This document shows positions 24,889-36,989 of a stretch of 64,000 nt of DNA, in pieces (within the stretch, counting starts at the first letter, position 1; every line of letters starts with the position of its first letter). The stretch is from Trametes villosa (lineage: Eukaryota > Basidiomycota > Agaricomycetes > Polyporales > Polyporaceae). A program made the position numbers and the translations under genes. The DNA is taken from the NCBI GenBank assembly GCA_002964805.2, contig PUDQ02000066.1, forward strand, positions 496,001 through 560,000, given 5' to 3'. Under the pieces are notes generated by a model. It did not search any database. It had not been told where the DNA came from and worked only from the letters and a program-made list of their open reading frames with translations.

Positions 24889-26358
24889 ATGCACTCGCAG
24901 CGACACACCGCCGTGTACGACGTCGCGCCCCGCCCCGCCCTGGTGGCCCAGTGGGAGCGCCGGCGGAACCGCAAGCAGCTGCATTGGGCCGTCGAGTGTC
25001 TCGCGGAAGCGGTGCGTCCCTGCCTTGCCTTATCTGCGCGGTGGCGCGGCCGGTGCTGACGGAGGTGTCGTGCGCAGACGGGGACGTTCCTGTATACGTT
25101 TGCCGGCGCGGGGGCGACCGCCGCGTACGTCCTCGGCAACATTCTGGAGATCCCAGGATTGGGCAGTGAGTGCGCTTCGTATGCGTGGAAGGGGTGGGGG
25201 TGCTCACGCGTGTTGTAGGTGTGTTGCAGGTCGGTATCGCGTATGCTGTCGGCATCGCGCTCGCGTTGGCGGTGTGCTTGGTGAGTAGTACCGTCGTACG
25301 ACAAGCCCTGGTGCGAAGAAGCTCACGATCGTACGCAGTCAACATCTCATGGACAGTTCAACCCTGGTATCACAGTTCATGCCATGGTGTTCCATGGGCT
25401 TCCTCCTTTGAAGGCCTTCAGGTAAGCTTCCCGGACGTCAACGCGGACGCATCTGACAGCTGTTCATCCTGCAGATACATTATTGCCCAAATATTCGGTT
25501 CATTTATTGCATGCCTATTGGTCTACGTTCAGTACAAGCAGCTTATCCATGTGCGTACCCTGGACACTGTCGAGCTATAGGTGACTGATGAGCGATGCAG
25601 ACAGCGATAGAGGTTCTGCAGGCGAAGGGGGCGTACGAGGCAGTCATGTTCACGCCTAGCGGCCCCGCCGGGATCTTCGGGCTCTACGTGAACCCGGGCT
25701 CGAACCTCGGCTACGTCCTCCTCAACGAGTTCGTCTGTGTGCGTCTTGTGCCTGAATCACCCCCTGCCCCGCCCTCGTGCTGAACCCCGTTTTCGTTGAC
25801 AGGACTTCGTGCTTGGCCTGGTCATCTTCGCGTGCACCGAGCCCGGGAACCCCATCTCCACGCCGACGACGATGCCCTGGATCATCTCCCTCGCATAGTG
25901 CGTACCACTCACCACTGCTGGTCATATGCGCTATGTCCGCCCAGGACTGACACGGGACCTCCCTGCAGCGGTGTCGTCGTCTGGGGATACGCCCCCGTCG
26001 GCCTCGCAGCGAACTCCGCGCGCGACCTCGGCGGACGCTTCGCTGCGCTCGCGCTCTTCGGAAAGGACGCGACGGGGGGCAACTACGCGGCGCTCGCGTC
26101 GCTCACGAATATCCCCGCGACGCTCCTCGCGGGCGTGTTCTACGAGCTCGTCCTCAACGACTCGACGCGCAGTACGTGCCTCCCTCCCATCCCCAACGTT
26201 CGACGCTGATCTTCGCGATCGCAGCCATCCACCCAGAATGGGAGCGGTACCTGACCGCCCGCCATGCCGAGCTCGAGCGCAAGGAGCACGGGCCTCCGGC
26301 TCCGTCGTTCATGAACAGCTCGGACCCCTCTGTCGAAAAGATCTCTGACAAGGCGTAG
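24889..26358 (+). CDS. Aquaglyceroporin (MIP family), copy 1
   Basis: Six-helix channel for water, glycerol or similar small solutes, 333 aa in nine exons: 24889-25011, 25078-25165, 25219-25280, 25339-25421, 25475-25550, 25601-25738, 25803-25897, 25969-26171, 26225-26358. The cytosolic N-terminus has the basic QWERRRNRKQLHWAVECLAE entry to helix 1. The first half-helix loop is STSHGQFNPGITV, so the usual NPA reads NPG. The second loop is GLAANSARDLGGR, so NPA reads NSA; the pore Arg and the following Asp of aquaglyceroporins are kept. LTNIPATLLAGVFYELVL is helix 6. All splice joins keep frame and there is no stop, so this is not a pseudogene. A homologous copy follows directly (27479-29019) with intron positions that largely match. 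Transported solute is inferred only from the Asp signature. Confidence 0.93.
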
Positions 26359-27478
26359 CGCCAAGCGGATCTCCGGCGCCCGTGTCTTGTGTCTGCTGCC
26401 CTTTAATTGTTATTTGGCTACGATGATTCACGAATGCTATATACTCACGTACGACTGTTTACGACGCGTTGGTGCAGTCCTGCGCAGTGCGGGCCCGATC
26501 GCGATCGCGCATCCCCACCTCCATTCTATGGGGAAGGCCGAATGCGGGGTAATGCTGAGATTGAGTGTGTCTGGGCCGATCGCGTCGCTCGCGGCAGCCA
26601 CAGACTTGGTGCGAGCCGTGGCTGCAGCCACCGTGCGCAGGCTCGCAGCGCTTGTCTGGCATCTGGCATCTCGGGCAGCGCGCGACGCGCTCTGGACCAC
26701 CACCCATCGCGCGCGCCCCGTGATGACAGTCCGCCGCGCTAGGACTCGTTCGCTCGCCCCCAGCGGTGTTTATTACCCCGCATCGCTAACGGTCGCAGGC
26801 TTGGCTCCACGCGCGATCGACCCGCGATCGCGTGGTCTGGGGAGGCTGCCTGCGTCCGCGCCGGCTGAACGCCTCTGCCGGCCCCCGTGCGCAGAACATA
26901 CGCACGACGGCGCCGCCCTCGAGAACAAGCCAGGGCGCGCTAAGCAGGCATGCGTGCCTTGAACGATTCTCCGGCTGTCGGGCTATCGGGTGGCCAGGCA
27001 GCCGCTCCTGTCTGCGGGGCCCCGCGTCGCCTGCGTCCCGCGCGGGCTAACCGCATCCTGCCGCGCCCGCGAGAAAAGTGGGCCCGAAGTGCGTCGTCGC
27101 GCACCATTTCGAGCAGGGCGTGACAGGAAGCGGTGAGCAAAGACGCAGCGGGTGCAGGGGGGCGAGTGGCCTGCGCGGCCGCGCCGACCGTATAGCCGGC
27201 ACACGCCGGTCAGGCGCGCGCTGGGGGGGTCATGTGTCCGGGGCGGTCAGAGGAATTGGACGACGGGAGTGATTGCCACAGGGGGCTCCAGCCTAACGCT
27301 GCGACGTCTCCCACTGCCCGCCCGGACTCAGATAAAGTCGCGAGCGTGCGCTGGGAGGAGGGCCCCAAGGCGTCCAGCAGCTCCCCTCAGGACCCTCCCC
27401 GCGCCCCGTCCAGCACCCGTCGACGACGCCCCCTTACGACCCCACAAACAGAAACAGAAACATCAAGACAAACACGAC
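26359..27478. other. Intergenic region between aquaporins, 1.1 kb
   Basis: Spacer between tandem paralogues. It is very GC-rich with many open frames on both strands but no recognisable protein. No repeat shared with the flank of the other copy was noticed. Confidence 0.55.
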
Positions 27479-29019
27479 ATGGCTGTAGCAGGCACGCACC
27501 ACCTCCGCCAGCGCGACTTCGTGCACCTCGCCGACATCAAGCCCCGCTCGAACGCGCACATCGGCTGGGAGCGCCGCCGCCACCGCCAGGCGCACTGGTT
27601 CGTCGAGTGCTTCGCCGAGTTCGTGAGTGTCCCCGCCGTCCATTGCACCCGGGCTCGGGGTATTGACGCACTTGATATGCAGATGGGCGTCTTCTTCTAC
27701 GTCTATGCCGGTATGCGCAGTCTCATGACGTCCGTCGTGCGAGCGGTCCTAATTTTACGCGTCGATAGGTGTCGGTTCCACGGCGTCCTACCTGCTCGCA
27801 AACACCGCGCAGCTGAATGGACTCGGTTCCTTGTTTCAAATCGGCACGGCGTATGCCTTCGGTATCCTGTTCGCCCTTATCGTACGTCGTTCCCCAAGAT
27901 ACACGCTTGAATTGGCACTCACCGTTCTATTCCTGCAGGTGTGCGCGCCGACTTCCGGGGGCCACTTCAACCCCGCGATGACCATCGCCTTCACGCTCAT
28001 GGGCCGTTGCACCTGGAGGAAGGCACTTCGGTGAGTTCTGCTCATCGTACTTGCGTGCGTCTTACGCTAACATGGATTCAGGTACTTTGTCGCGCAGCTC
28101 CTCGGCGCGTACATCGCGTGCCTCCTCATCTACGTGCAGTGGCATGACCTCATTCATGTACGTATCCTGTTCGCTCGTCTACAACCGGAAGCTGACCACA
28201 AGGAACATGTAGGAGGCCAGCGAGATTCTCGAGGCAGCGGGCAAGCTCGACGCGGTCATGTTCACAGCCAACGGTCCCGCAGGCGTCTTTGCGCTCTACG
28301 TCCCCCCCGGCACCAACCTCGGTCGCGTCTTCCTGAACGAGTTCGTCTGTGTACGTCGCCCTTACACCTTTTTTCTGGCACAGGGGCTGACCGCAATTAC
28401 AGGACTTCGTCATCGGCCTCGTCATCTGGGCGTGCATGGACCCCACCAACTTCTCGGCGACGCCCGTTGCCGCGCCGTGGATCGTCGCCTTCGCATAGTA
28501 GGTTGCATAGCGCGTCCTCCTTGCACCAATCTCTGACCTTGCATTTAGCGCTGTCGTCGTCTGGGGCTACTCCCCTGTCGGAGGTATGTGCCCCGTTCAC
28601 CGCTAGCTTCCGCCCGCGCGTACTCACAACGAGCTCTTCACAGTCGCGACCAACGCCGCGCGTGACGTAGGCTCGCGCCTCATGGCGATGACCATCTGGG
28701 GCATGCCCGCGAGCGGCGGCGCGTACGCAGCCATCGCCGCGCTCACGAACATCCCCGCGACGCTCCTCGCCGCGTTCGTGTACGAGCTCTTCCTCGCGGA
28801 CTCCAGTCGCGGTATGTCCCTTCCCCTTCCCTTTCTCGCGCCCGAGACTGACTACAGACGACGCACCTAGTGGTGACCCCGGCGCACGCGGACTACCTCG
28901 CGGGCCACCTCGCGCACGAGGAGCACAGCCAGGGCGTCATCCACGGCAACGGCTCCGTCGGCAGCGTCAGCCCCGTGCTCGACGAGAAGTCGCACGAGCA
29001 GACCATCGAGCACGTCTGA
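27479..29019 (+). CDS. Aquaglyceroporin (MIP family), copy 2
   Basis: Channel of the same type as its upstream neighbour, 345 aa in ten exons: 27479-27622, 27683-27710, 27769-27881, 27939-28030, 28082-28157, 28213-28350, 28403-28497, 28549-28583, 28644-28811, 28871-29019. Loop B is canonical (APTSGGHFNPAMTI). Loop E is VATNAARDVGSR, so the second NPA reads NAA while Arg and Asp remain. The acidic, His-rich C-terminal tail (after VVTPAHADYL) differs from copy 1. Several introns fall at the same codon and phase as in copy 1 (for example after CFAE, before DFVIGLVIWAC, inside AYAVVVWGY, and after DSSR), which supports tandem duplication. Extra introns split exon 2 and loop E. Divergence between copies suggests an old event with different roles. 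Confidence 0.93.
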
Positions 29020-31273
29020 GCGCGCCGCGCGCTCGGCCCTCGTCGCGGTTATTCTGGCCTCCGGTTAGGTCGCGCGCACACGCGCGGCTGGTCTTTCGTC
29101 TGGTGAATATATGGGTCACGCGTGAGCGGGTTGAATGGATGGATGGATGGTCCATGTTGTATCATAGGGAGTGTACGCACCGAGTACTGTACTGTACGAA
29201 TACGACGCCTTGACGCCTTCATTATTGGAACAAACGCGAGCGACCCAGCGAGAGATTCAGAGACCCAGCGAGGACGGCGCGCACTCGGAACACTCGCCAC
29301 CGTGTCTTATACACACTTGCGCGAGAGGGCCGGGTATGGGGTTGCCGGTGCCGGAGGCGTTATAAGCCAGCCCGATGGCCGAACCATGATCGGCGGGCGC
29401 TTCTTCCACTCATCCGCTCTCTCCGCCGGCCCGGGTGCTGCGATTGCGGAGGTTTCGGACGATAGACGGACTCGCTGTGGCATTTGTTTGTGAGAACGCC
29501 GACGATGCTGTTTCAGGAACAGTGCGCGAGGCCTGTGCAAGGCGGGTGTCGGTACAACAAGTAGGTTTTCACATGCGGTGGAGAGGATATGCAACTGTTC
29601 CTGACATACCTTGCAAGAGACGGCTAGACGGTCATTATGCCAAATACCATGTCACCATCGGCACAATTACTGGGTCCTTGCAATGCAGGTAGAGAGTAGG
29701 CGGTGTCCTACGGGTGAGATAAATGCACCGGTGCCACATATAATTGCGTCTGAGCCGTAACTGAGAACTTCACAGAACTGATCATTGACACCGCAGTCTA
29801 TTCGTATGCGAGGGGGGAGCCTCTTTCTGTTTGACGCTGTCTCCACTGCCAAATTTCTCGACTTCGGAAGAATAGCCACAACTTCTGAAGAATGAGGTTA
29901 GGGCCCCGTCAAGCTTACACTCCGTGACTGATCGCGTTCGCGTTGTGATATTGACACGCTCAGAACCGGTGCACATGCGCACTACGGCCACACTCCGGCT
30001 TCTTCGGAGGGCTGCAATGCTACATTGTCAGGCATCTCTCGCGAACTGCTTCACATACGTTCCGGAAACTCACGGTAGGGTTCTCCAACAACACCGCCTG
30101 TGTAGATCATGCCAGTGGCGGGAGCGACCCCGCCGGCGTCCTTCCTGTGCATACGCTCGAGCTTCCATTCCAGCTACGCTGTTGCTACGGCCCTGGGGAC
30201 TGAATACGAGTTGTACTCTGTCGCTGTCAAGACGCATAGGCTGCGTCTATGTAGCATGCGACGGAACGGAGCACGGGTGCCGATAAGAGCGCGTACTCAG
30301 AGCAAGTGCTAGCCTGAGGTACCGGAGTCAATGTCTGAGCGCCTTTTACGTATAGCATCCTTGCCGTCCCTGACGATAAATATACGGCACAGCTCATTAT
30401 CCCGGGAGTACAGGTACGTTCGTGGCTGTGGGGTAGTGGAACGGTTCCGGAAGAGCAGAGAGTCATCCCGAGTCGTCGTAGTCCTCCCGTCGGGAGCGAA
30501 GAGGTGTAGGCGCCTGTGTGTGTCGCGGTCACGGGATCCGTTGCGCGACGCGTTTTGCGCGTCTGTGGTTCTACGCGTTCGTGCTCAAGTACTGCTCACC
30601 AGCGCTTTTATGTACGGTAGACCGGAGAGTGAGCCAATAGAGCGAGAAATCATAGACAAATTGGCCTACCTGAGCAGTACCGCACCGTAACCACCGTTAA
30701 AGGAACAGCAATACCTGCCATCATGGTCGCCGAAGCTGTGTGAGAGGCACATTCTATCGGAATAAATTGCGGTGTTCCGAGCAAAGGTCTACTGTATTGT
30801 TTGCGAGGCGGTATACATGCACATGCCCCCGTATTCCTATGCCTCGTGATCTGTGTAGAGTCTATTGCACCTGGGCGTTCTCGAGAAGCGGTGCGATACT
30901 GACAGCGAGCACACAGCCAATATTGATGAAGTTGACATACGGGTGGTCATGATGATAGTACATTAGGCGTCAGGTACGTACAATGCCGTAGACGTGCGCA
31001 AGAGTTCTACTCGAGAATACAGCGTATAGCGCGTCCGTAGGTGGGGGGCCGTCCAAGACATCCAAGAAGTTACGTATAAGTATACACAATAATGTAGCAG
31101 ACGAGGGGGGTGGGTAACAGATGCTGGTAGGTATAACGTTCAGAACGTCCGGGTGGTGGTATACATGCGTCCGAGCACAACAAGAAAGAGCAAGCGCGAG
31201 AGCGACGAGAGCGGTGGCGATGGGGTCGGGGTCGGGAGCGCGGTGCGCGATGCGCTGTGTGTCGTGTCGACAA
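29020..31273. other. Intergenic region, 2.3 kb
   Basis: Gene-poor and AT-richer. It contains a short (ATGG)4 microsatellite (29135-29150) and a TATA-like GTTATAAGCC near 29360, followed by a 35-codon open frame ending RCGICL (see rejected items). Nothing else could be assigned. Confidence 0.5.
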
Positions 31274-31622
31274 CTACCATCGGCGCCGGTCGCACTGAAG
31301 AGCGGACAATGTTTGTCGCGCGGCCTCTTCCCGTACGGCGTTCTGGCTGGGGCCCATTGCCCGCCCATATTCTACGCCTCTAACTGAACGTAGTATGTCA
31401 GTAACGCGCCCCTTCACTTGCATAGAAACGACGCACTGTATGCAATCGCTGTCCACATTGGCTGGTGCAATGGCCCCGACTGGAACATGTCCCAGGTGAG
31501 CATGTGGGCACCGCCGTTGGCTTGGAGGTAGTTGTTGAGACGCATACGCCAATCTACGTCAAGAGCATGTCAATGAACGTCCACGACGACGACGGTGCAG
31601 ACGTACGGTCTATCGATCCCAT
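31274..31622 (-). CDS. Stand-alone double-stranded RNA-binding domain (dsRBD) microprotein
   Basis: 80 aa in three exons read downward: 31622-31607, 31553-31437, 31383-31274. Exon 1 is only MGSID plus one base; joins are GTACGT...TAG and GTGCGT...CAG, both in frame. The whole protein is one dsRBD: helix 1 WRMRLNNYLQ, the beta hairpin and loop TWDMFQSGPLHQPMWTAIAY (the GPxHxPxW pattern of dsRBDs), a third strand RGVEYGRAMGP, and helix 2 SQNAVREEAARQTLSAL. In the canonical helix-2 motif KKxAK, the lysines are Q, N and R here, so RNA affinity may be low. No other domain exists, unlike Dicer or ADAR. A TATA box sits 81 bases upstream. The role is unknown; RNA silencing or an RNA-binding cofactor is inference. 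Confidence 0.75.
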
Positions 31623-33385
31623 AACGGTGGATGTCGGTGTCTGAGGTGGTGGTGGACTGAAGAGGAAGGTAACGATGACTCTGCTCGACCGCGCCGCCAG
31701 TCTTTATAGGGCTATTCTCGCGCTCTTCTGTGGAACTGAGGACGGTCGCATACCCGTGACTCACAGTATTGCGCACAGCACATGGGGTCGATATTCGATT
31801 ATTCAGCGGATCCGGGATGGATACTAGGATGGCACCGCAGGAGAGTGGGTCACTGTAAGGACCACACGGCCTCGGCAGTCAGCTCGACATATGGCACATA
31901 CGCTTGCGAAACGTACAAGACGAGGACGTATGCGGCAACATTGCCCGGGACGCACCCACGGAGTGACATCACACCAGGCGCAGCGGCTGCTGTGCGCGCC
32001 GGGGCGTGTGCCTGCGGGCTGCAGGTACTGGAAACATTTAGACTAGTATATCGGTCTTCGACCCACTGCCCGGCGTACAAGGACCAGCATGAGTCACCGT
32101 ATTCGCCGGCGGACGGGCTACATTGACTCGACGTCCGGCGGGGCGCGGTACCAGCCATCACCAGTGAACGGTATTCGGCACGTGCTTGGCGGGGAGTCAT
32201 GTCTAGCATCAGCTTCAGATGCTAGCATAGCAAGTCGACGGGCTGGGAGACGCTGCACGTACCTTAACCCCGTCCGGGCCACGACGCTACTTGTCGTCGT
32301 GGTATTCCACGTACGCGTCACACCCTCGGGAACGCTGCGCGGAGTCACGGCCCTCGGCGCAGCTGCGCGTCCGCCCACACTTCGTTCAATTCTTCGCCAT
32401 GGCAACGCCCGCCGAGGACGCTTCCACCGACCCCGGTGGGAGGCCTTGAGGCAGCACAAGACAAAACGAGTGGGCTCAGAGCTGTGCGGGATGCTGCGCG
32501 GAGGAATGCCGCGGCGCTACGCTTCGCTCTCCGAGAAGCCGCGACGCGCAGACGTCGATCCGAAGTCTTCTTGGATATCTCTCGGAGCTACTCACAGATG
32601 AACGCAGTGCCATGCGCTTCCTGAGGGTTCCGTCAGCACGAAACGCTCCCATGCGCGGCCCCCGTGGAGTCGTCTGCGCGTCCTTCCCTCCGGCAGTTTT
32701 GTCTTCTGTCACGGCGAAGCATATCGGTACACACAGCGCAGTTTGTTTCATAATCCCCAAAGCAAGCTGGGATAGATGTATGGAAAAAGTATAGCACGTC
32801 CGAGGAGGTGGGGGTCGTTGGCAAGAGGCGAGCGAGTCGGACCAGTCAGAAGCAGCGTCGCCCATTGGGGCAGAGGGAGATAAGATTAGATAACCACGTG
32901 GGCCGGTTTGTATTCACAGATGTGGCCCGGCGGAGGCTCGAGCCCATCCCTCTGCCTCCCTCTGCCTTGTTGCCGCCATCCACCTGCAACACCCTCTGCC
33001 GTCGCTTTTTCGCGCCCCTCCTGCTAGTTATGTCTGTCTGAAGCGCAGTTTCGTCAACGTGGACCACATCTGCTTGGTACGTTCGCCTGAGAAGTGACGC
33101 CGCCGATACCGGCAGCACGCTTACGACCTCCGGGTAGAGCAAAACGCCCAGCACACGCCTCCAGTTTAGACAATCTTGAATAGCGACCGGATCTCAGTCC
33201 ACATCCGTCCTCCGATCCACCCGGACGCACCCCTACCACGAAGTTGGAAACTGTCAAGGATCGTCGAATATCTGAGCGTTATTTGTGGCGAACTAGTATG
33301 TGCACCCTCCGCATAACGCGTGTCCCGCGTCACTTTGTGTCTCATTTGTTGCGGCTTGGATGGATTTGGATGCTAGTTAGCAAGG
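31623..33385. other. Intergenic region, 1.8 kb
   Basis: Divergent promoter region between the dsRBD gene (minus) and the disordered-protein gene (plus). A 170-codon plus frame (32089-32601) and minus frames over the same stretch show no recognisable features. Confidence 0.5.
31703..31708 (-). promoter_or_regulatory. TATA box of the dsRBD gene
   Basis: TATAAA on the minus strand, 81 bases upstream of the start codon, in the usual position for a short fungal 5' UTR. Confidence 0.6.
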
Positions 33386-34930
33386 ATGGACGGATTCGAC
33401 AACATTACCGCGATACCAGGCTCCCGCCATCCCGTCCTCATACCCGTCTCCCAATTCGACACATCCTCGTCATCGTCACATACACCTACCCCGCCCTCCG
33501 CAAACTCCTCCAATGGCTCGTTTACCGTGCCCCGCAACCGACGCAAACCTACCAAAGTCTACAAGTCGCCTACCGCCAATGAGCCTGCGGAGTGGGAAGG
33601 TCTTACTGGTAAGCGCCCATAATGCAAAGCCCCATATCACGTGCCGTCGCGTACTAACAATGATCGCGTTCTGTCAGTGTCAGTTCCCCGCAAACGCGGG
33701 ACGCCTCCGTACGAAAAACCACCACCCCGCCAGCTGTCGTCCGACTGCGCTCGTTCGTCGCCCCCGATATCCATTCCAGATAGACGAGCAGCGGCGCAGC
33801 GCAAAGTCCCGCTGTTGCCACTGTACCACCCGCTCGGCGCCCTTGCGCAGTCCCTGCCCGAGCTCGACCCCGGCAATTTCGGCCTCCCGGGCTCCCTGAA
33901 CATCGAGGACGCGGAGGACCCGCGTGAAGGTGATGCTACGCGGCGCTCGGCGTCGCGTACGCAGCGGCCTGGGCAGAAGACACGCGAACGCGAGGCCGGC
34001 GAGGACGACGCGCAGTCGCCGGGCACGCCAAACGGCGCGGGCAAGCCAGGCGCCGATGCCCCCGCACGCAACCCCAGCCCACGCAAGCGGCGCGGCGGCG
34101 GTGCTAAGCGCAAGAGGAAGGACGCGGAGGACGGGGACACGTCGTTCCCCGCGCCCCCGGCGAAGCGCACGCGCAACCCGCGCGGGGCAAATCTGAACGC
34201 CCCCGCTGCGCCGTCCCCGCTCATCAGCGAGGCGGTCGCTGCGTCGGACCTTGTGGAGGACTCCGTGGAGGGCAATGCGGCGGAACCGGAAGAGGCGCAG
34301 GAGGACGCGGCCCCAGTGCCGCCGAAGAGGAGCGCGCGCACGCGCAAGCCGCGGGTGCGCCAGCCAAAGCGCAGGGATTCGAGTGGCAGCGCGAGTACGA
34401 CGACGTCCGTCTCGGTGGCGGTTGTGGCAGCAGCCCAGCCTGTTGCGCAGCCGCAAAAACCTGCAGACGAGCCCGCGGCGGAGGTCATACCGGAGCCCAA
34501 ACCGCTGGTCACGGCTGAGCCGGAGAAAGCGGCACCGGTGCAGGTTCAGAGTATCGTTGAGGTGCCGAAGGAGCTCGAGAAGGTCCTAGAGCCCCATGCT
34601 GCACAGGAACTGCGCCCACAGGAGGAGCCACCCGCTATCATCGCGGCCCCCGTCGTACCGGAGCACAAGGAGCCCCCGCCCAAGCCTAGCGCCCCTCCTG
34701 CTCTTGCAAAGGCTGACCCGCTCCCTACTCCGGTAAAGGCGGTCCCCCTCCCTGTTCCGGCGAAGGCGATTCCCCCACCAGTTCCTGCGAAGGTCATCCC
34801 TCCTTCTGCTCCGCCGAAAGCGGACCCGCTCCATGCTCCACCGGCACCTGTCCGCCCGCCCTCTCCACCACCGGTGCCCCCGCCTCAGAAGGAAGAACGC
34901 GAGGAGGGCGAGCTGAGCGACGACGCATAA
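33386..34930 (+). CDS. Disordered basic/proline-rich protein, probably nuclear
   Basis: Unrecognised protein, 491 aa in two exons: 33386-33608 and 33678-34930 (GTAAGC...CAG, in frame). The N-terminal third is Ser/Thr/Pro-rich (SSSSSHTPTPPSANSSNGS). The short stretch LPLYHPLGALAQSLPELDPG may be the only ordered or conserved segment. The middle holds basic clusters that look like nuclear localisation signals (PSPRKRRGGGAKRKRKDAED and PPAKRTRNPRG, then RSARTRKPRVRQPKRR). The last 120 residues are a Pro/Ala/Lys repeat region (units like PVPAKAIPPPVPAKVIPP) ending in the acidic EEREEGELSDDA. Composition fits a chromatin or RNA-associated scaffold, but this is inference and no catalytic domain is visible. 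High GC3 and clean splicing support a real gene. Confidence 0.7.
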
Positions 34931-35242
34931 CGGCTTGGCCATCAGCCCTGCCTCACGGAATAACACGGATACGGTGGGAGGCTGTCATTTGTACATATCT
35001 GGTCTGATTTCTTCTTCTTTTCCTGGCTGAATTCCTTCCCTCGGGCTCGTTAATGCGCTCACTGTATATTAGCACTACCCGCGCACGTTGTCGCGCCCGC
35101 CTGTACCGCATAGCTGTAGCCTGCCTGTCTCCGCTGTATATGTATGAGCTATCTTCGGTCGTCACGCTCCGAGTCGGTGCGGTGTGGTTCGTATCACTGA
35201 TTGAGGGATACCGGTGACTTCTTTGAACGTCAAACGTCTACT

Positions 35243-35269
35243 CGCCGGGCATTCTACGAGTGCCCGGCG
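35243..35269. repeat. Inverted repeat with 9-bp arms
   Basis: CGCCGGGCA and TGCCCGGCG are perfect complements around a 9-base loop, about 310 bases past the stop of the disordered-protein gene. It may be a chance GC palindrome or a structural element. Confidence 0.55.
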
Positions 35270-36983
35270 TGACCGGTATGTAACACGGTACGACCATCTA
35301 TTGCCAGGGTAGGGTGAATGCGAACCCCCAGAGGTGCTGGTAATCGGACCCTGCACATACGCTCAAGCGACGTAACCAATACGTCGTAACAGGATGTTTC
35401 GTAGCCGCGAGACGCGGACCCTAGTCAACATGCATGAGTACTACCACAGCCCCTTGGTACTAGTCATAGGACTGCACTATGCCCCGGAGGTATCGGCAGC
35501 GGAAGTACATCCGGGACCGTGCCAGTGGTGATTGATAGTCTCTGGGTCCGTGTTCGAGCTGCCCCAATGTGGTGAATAATTGCGAAGATACGGCGGACTG
35601 GAAAGGTCCGCTAGAACAGGTGTTTGCACCGGTAGAGGTACTGGAATCACGGCTGGGTATGCGGTGGGAGCACCGCAAGCGGGGAAATCGGGGAACGTCG
35701 GACGGTAGACTGGCAAGGCAGTAAAACATATGGAGGTCGAAGAAATTTCCAGAGACGAACCAATTGTTCAACGGAACGTTCCAACGGTCGATATGTCAGC
35801 GACGACACAGGATATACCGTCGCGCGCTTCGCCGGGATGTCGACGTGCAGCGGCGGAGGTATTTCTTTACGGTTTGACGTTGGCGATCCGAGAGCCACTT
35901 TGGTAAGAGATACCCTCCTAGAGGGAAATACCTGTCCGTGACCCAACAGCGGTGAGGACAGAAAAAATGGTCGGGCAGTCGAGATGCGAGAGCGACTCGG
36001 ATCTGGTACGAGCGGTGACGTATGCAATCAGCTTCCTCTGCCTCCGTTACCACCGCTTTGCTGTGAAAAGCCTATGGGGTACGTAAGGCTACCTAGCATT
36101 CAGCACAGGTAGCTCGTTCTGGAAGGACTGACCTGCGTATGGTGTGTTTGGCGGCGTGTGCCACGATCTCACGAAGTGGGCGGCCAACAACCGTGGACAT
36201 GGCCCAGATCTGTGATAGAATGCTGTGTAACATCGCCATGGCATAATACCACGATGTCGATAGGTGCCCTGCTACCGGGCGTTGGCGTGTACGTCCGGAA
36301 ACGGCGGACTATGGCAGCAATCTTGCTGTGGATCGACATGAGTGCGTCGGATGTAGCGAGCATGGTATGCATTTGGTCGCCTACCTCATGTAATAGTATA
36401 CCCTGCGAGTATATCGACCGCAATCATCACTTATCAGTTTCACTCGCATCCGTAGTCAAATGAGCACTCAGCAATGCAAGGCTTGGACGAATAGCAGCCA
36501 GTCGACTCGGTAGCGACTCGTATGTTCGCCAGCTTGTATCGAGGACGCGAGCGACCTCGGATCCAAGACGGCTGTGCCTGAGAGGTCTCGACTCTCCACG
36601 CTCCCCTCGTGCTCAACAGGCTCACGATCTACGGCTCTTTCTTCAAGGAGTTGGCCGGGATCGGGGCCAGACGCTTCATGGGAACGATAAAGTGCGTATC
36701 CAAGAGGGCCCAATCGGCCGGCGTGCCTACGTGGAGGCGTGAGCGTGGCTGAGTGTCCGGATCCGAGTGTATTGCCTTTTGTAAAGATGCTTATCGAGCG
36801 TCTAACAAGACTACAACCAATTTGAAAGGAGCTGCTTGCCAGACTTACCTGGGTAAGCTCCGGCTTGTAATGCACGGCTAAGGGGTTGTGCAAGCCGGGA
36901 CGCGCGGGCGACGGGCGTGGGTGACGTTCGCACCCAAAATGTTGACCACTTCATTGGATCATCCCACCAGCCCAGCCCGGCCG

Positions 36984-36989
36984 TATAAA
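36984..36989 (+). promoter_or_regulatory. TATA box of ferrochelatase gene
   Basis: TATAAA 44 bases upstream of the ATG at 37028, within GGCCGTATAAACCGCC. It is close to the start, so the 5' UTR would be very short. Confidence 0.5.

Noticed and set aside
29135..29150. (ATGG)4 microsatellite
   Set aside because: Real but short and common; no link to a gene or element.
29386..29493. 35-residue open frame after a TATA element, ending RCGICL
   Set aside because: Considered as a lipopeptide pheromone precursor. The Cys is fifth, not fourth, from the end, so there is no CaaX box, and no upstream E/R or acidic processing motif was found.
32089..32601. 170-codon plus-strand open frame
   Set aside because: Arg/Ala/Gly-rich with no domain; typical of non-coding GC-rich DNA.
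35460..36060. Overlapping plus and minus open frames that look protein-like in places
   Set aside because: Each frame breaks within 60-130 codons, splice sites could not be joined convincingly, and third-position GC is unlike the confirmed genes.
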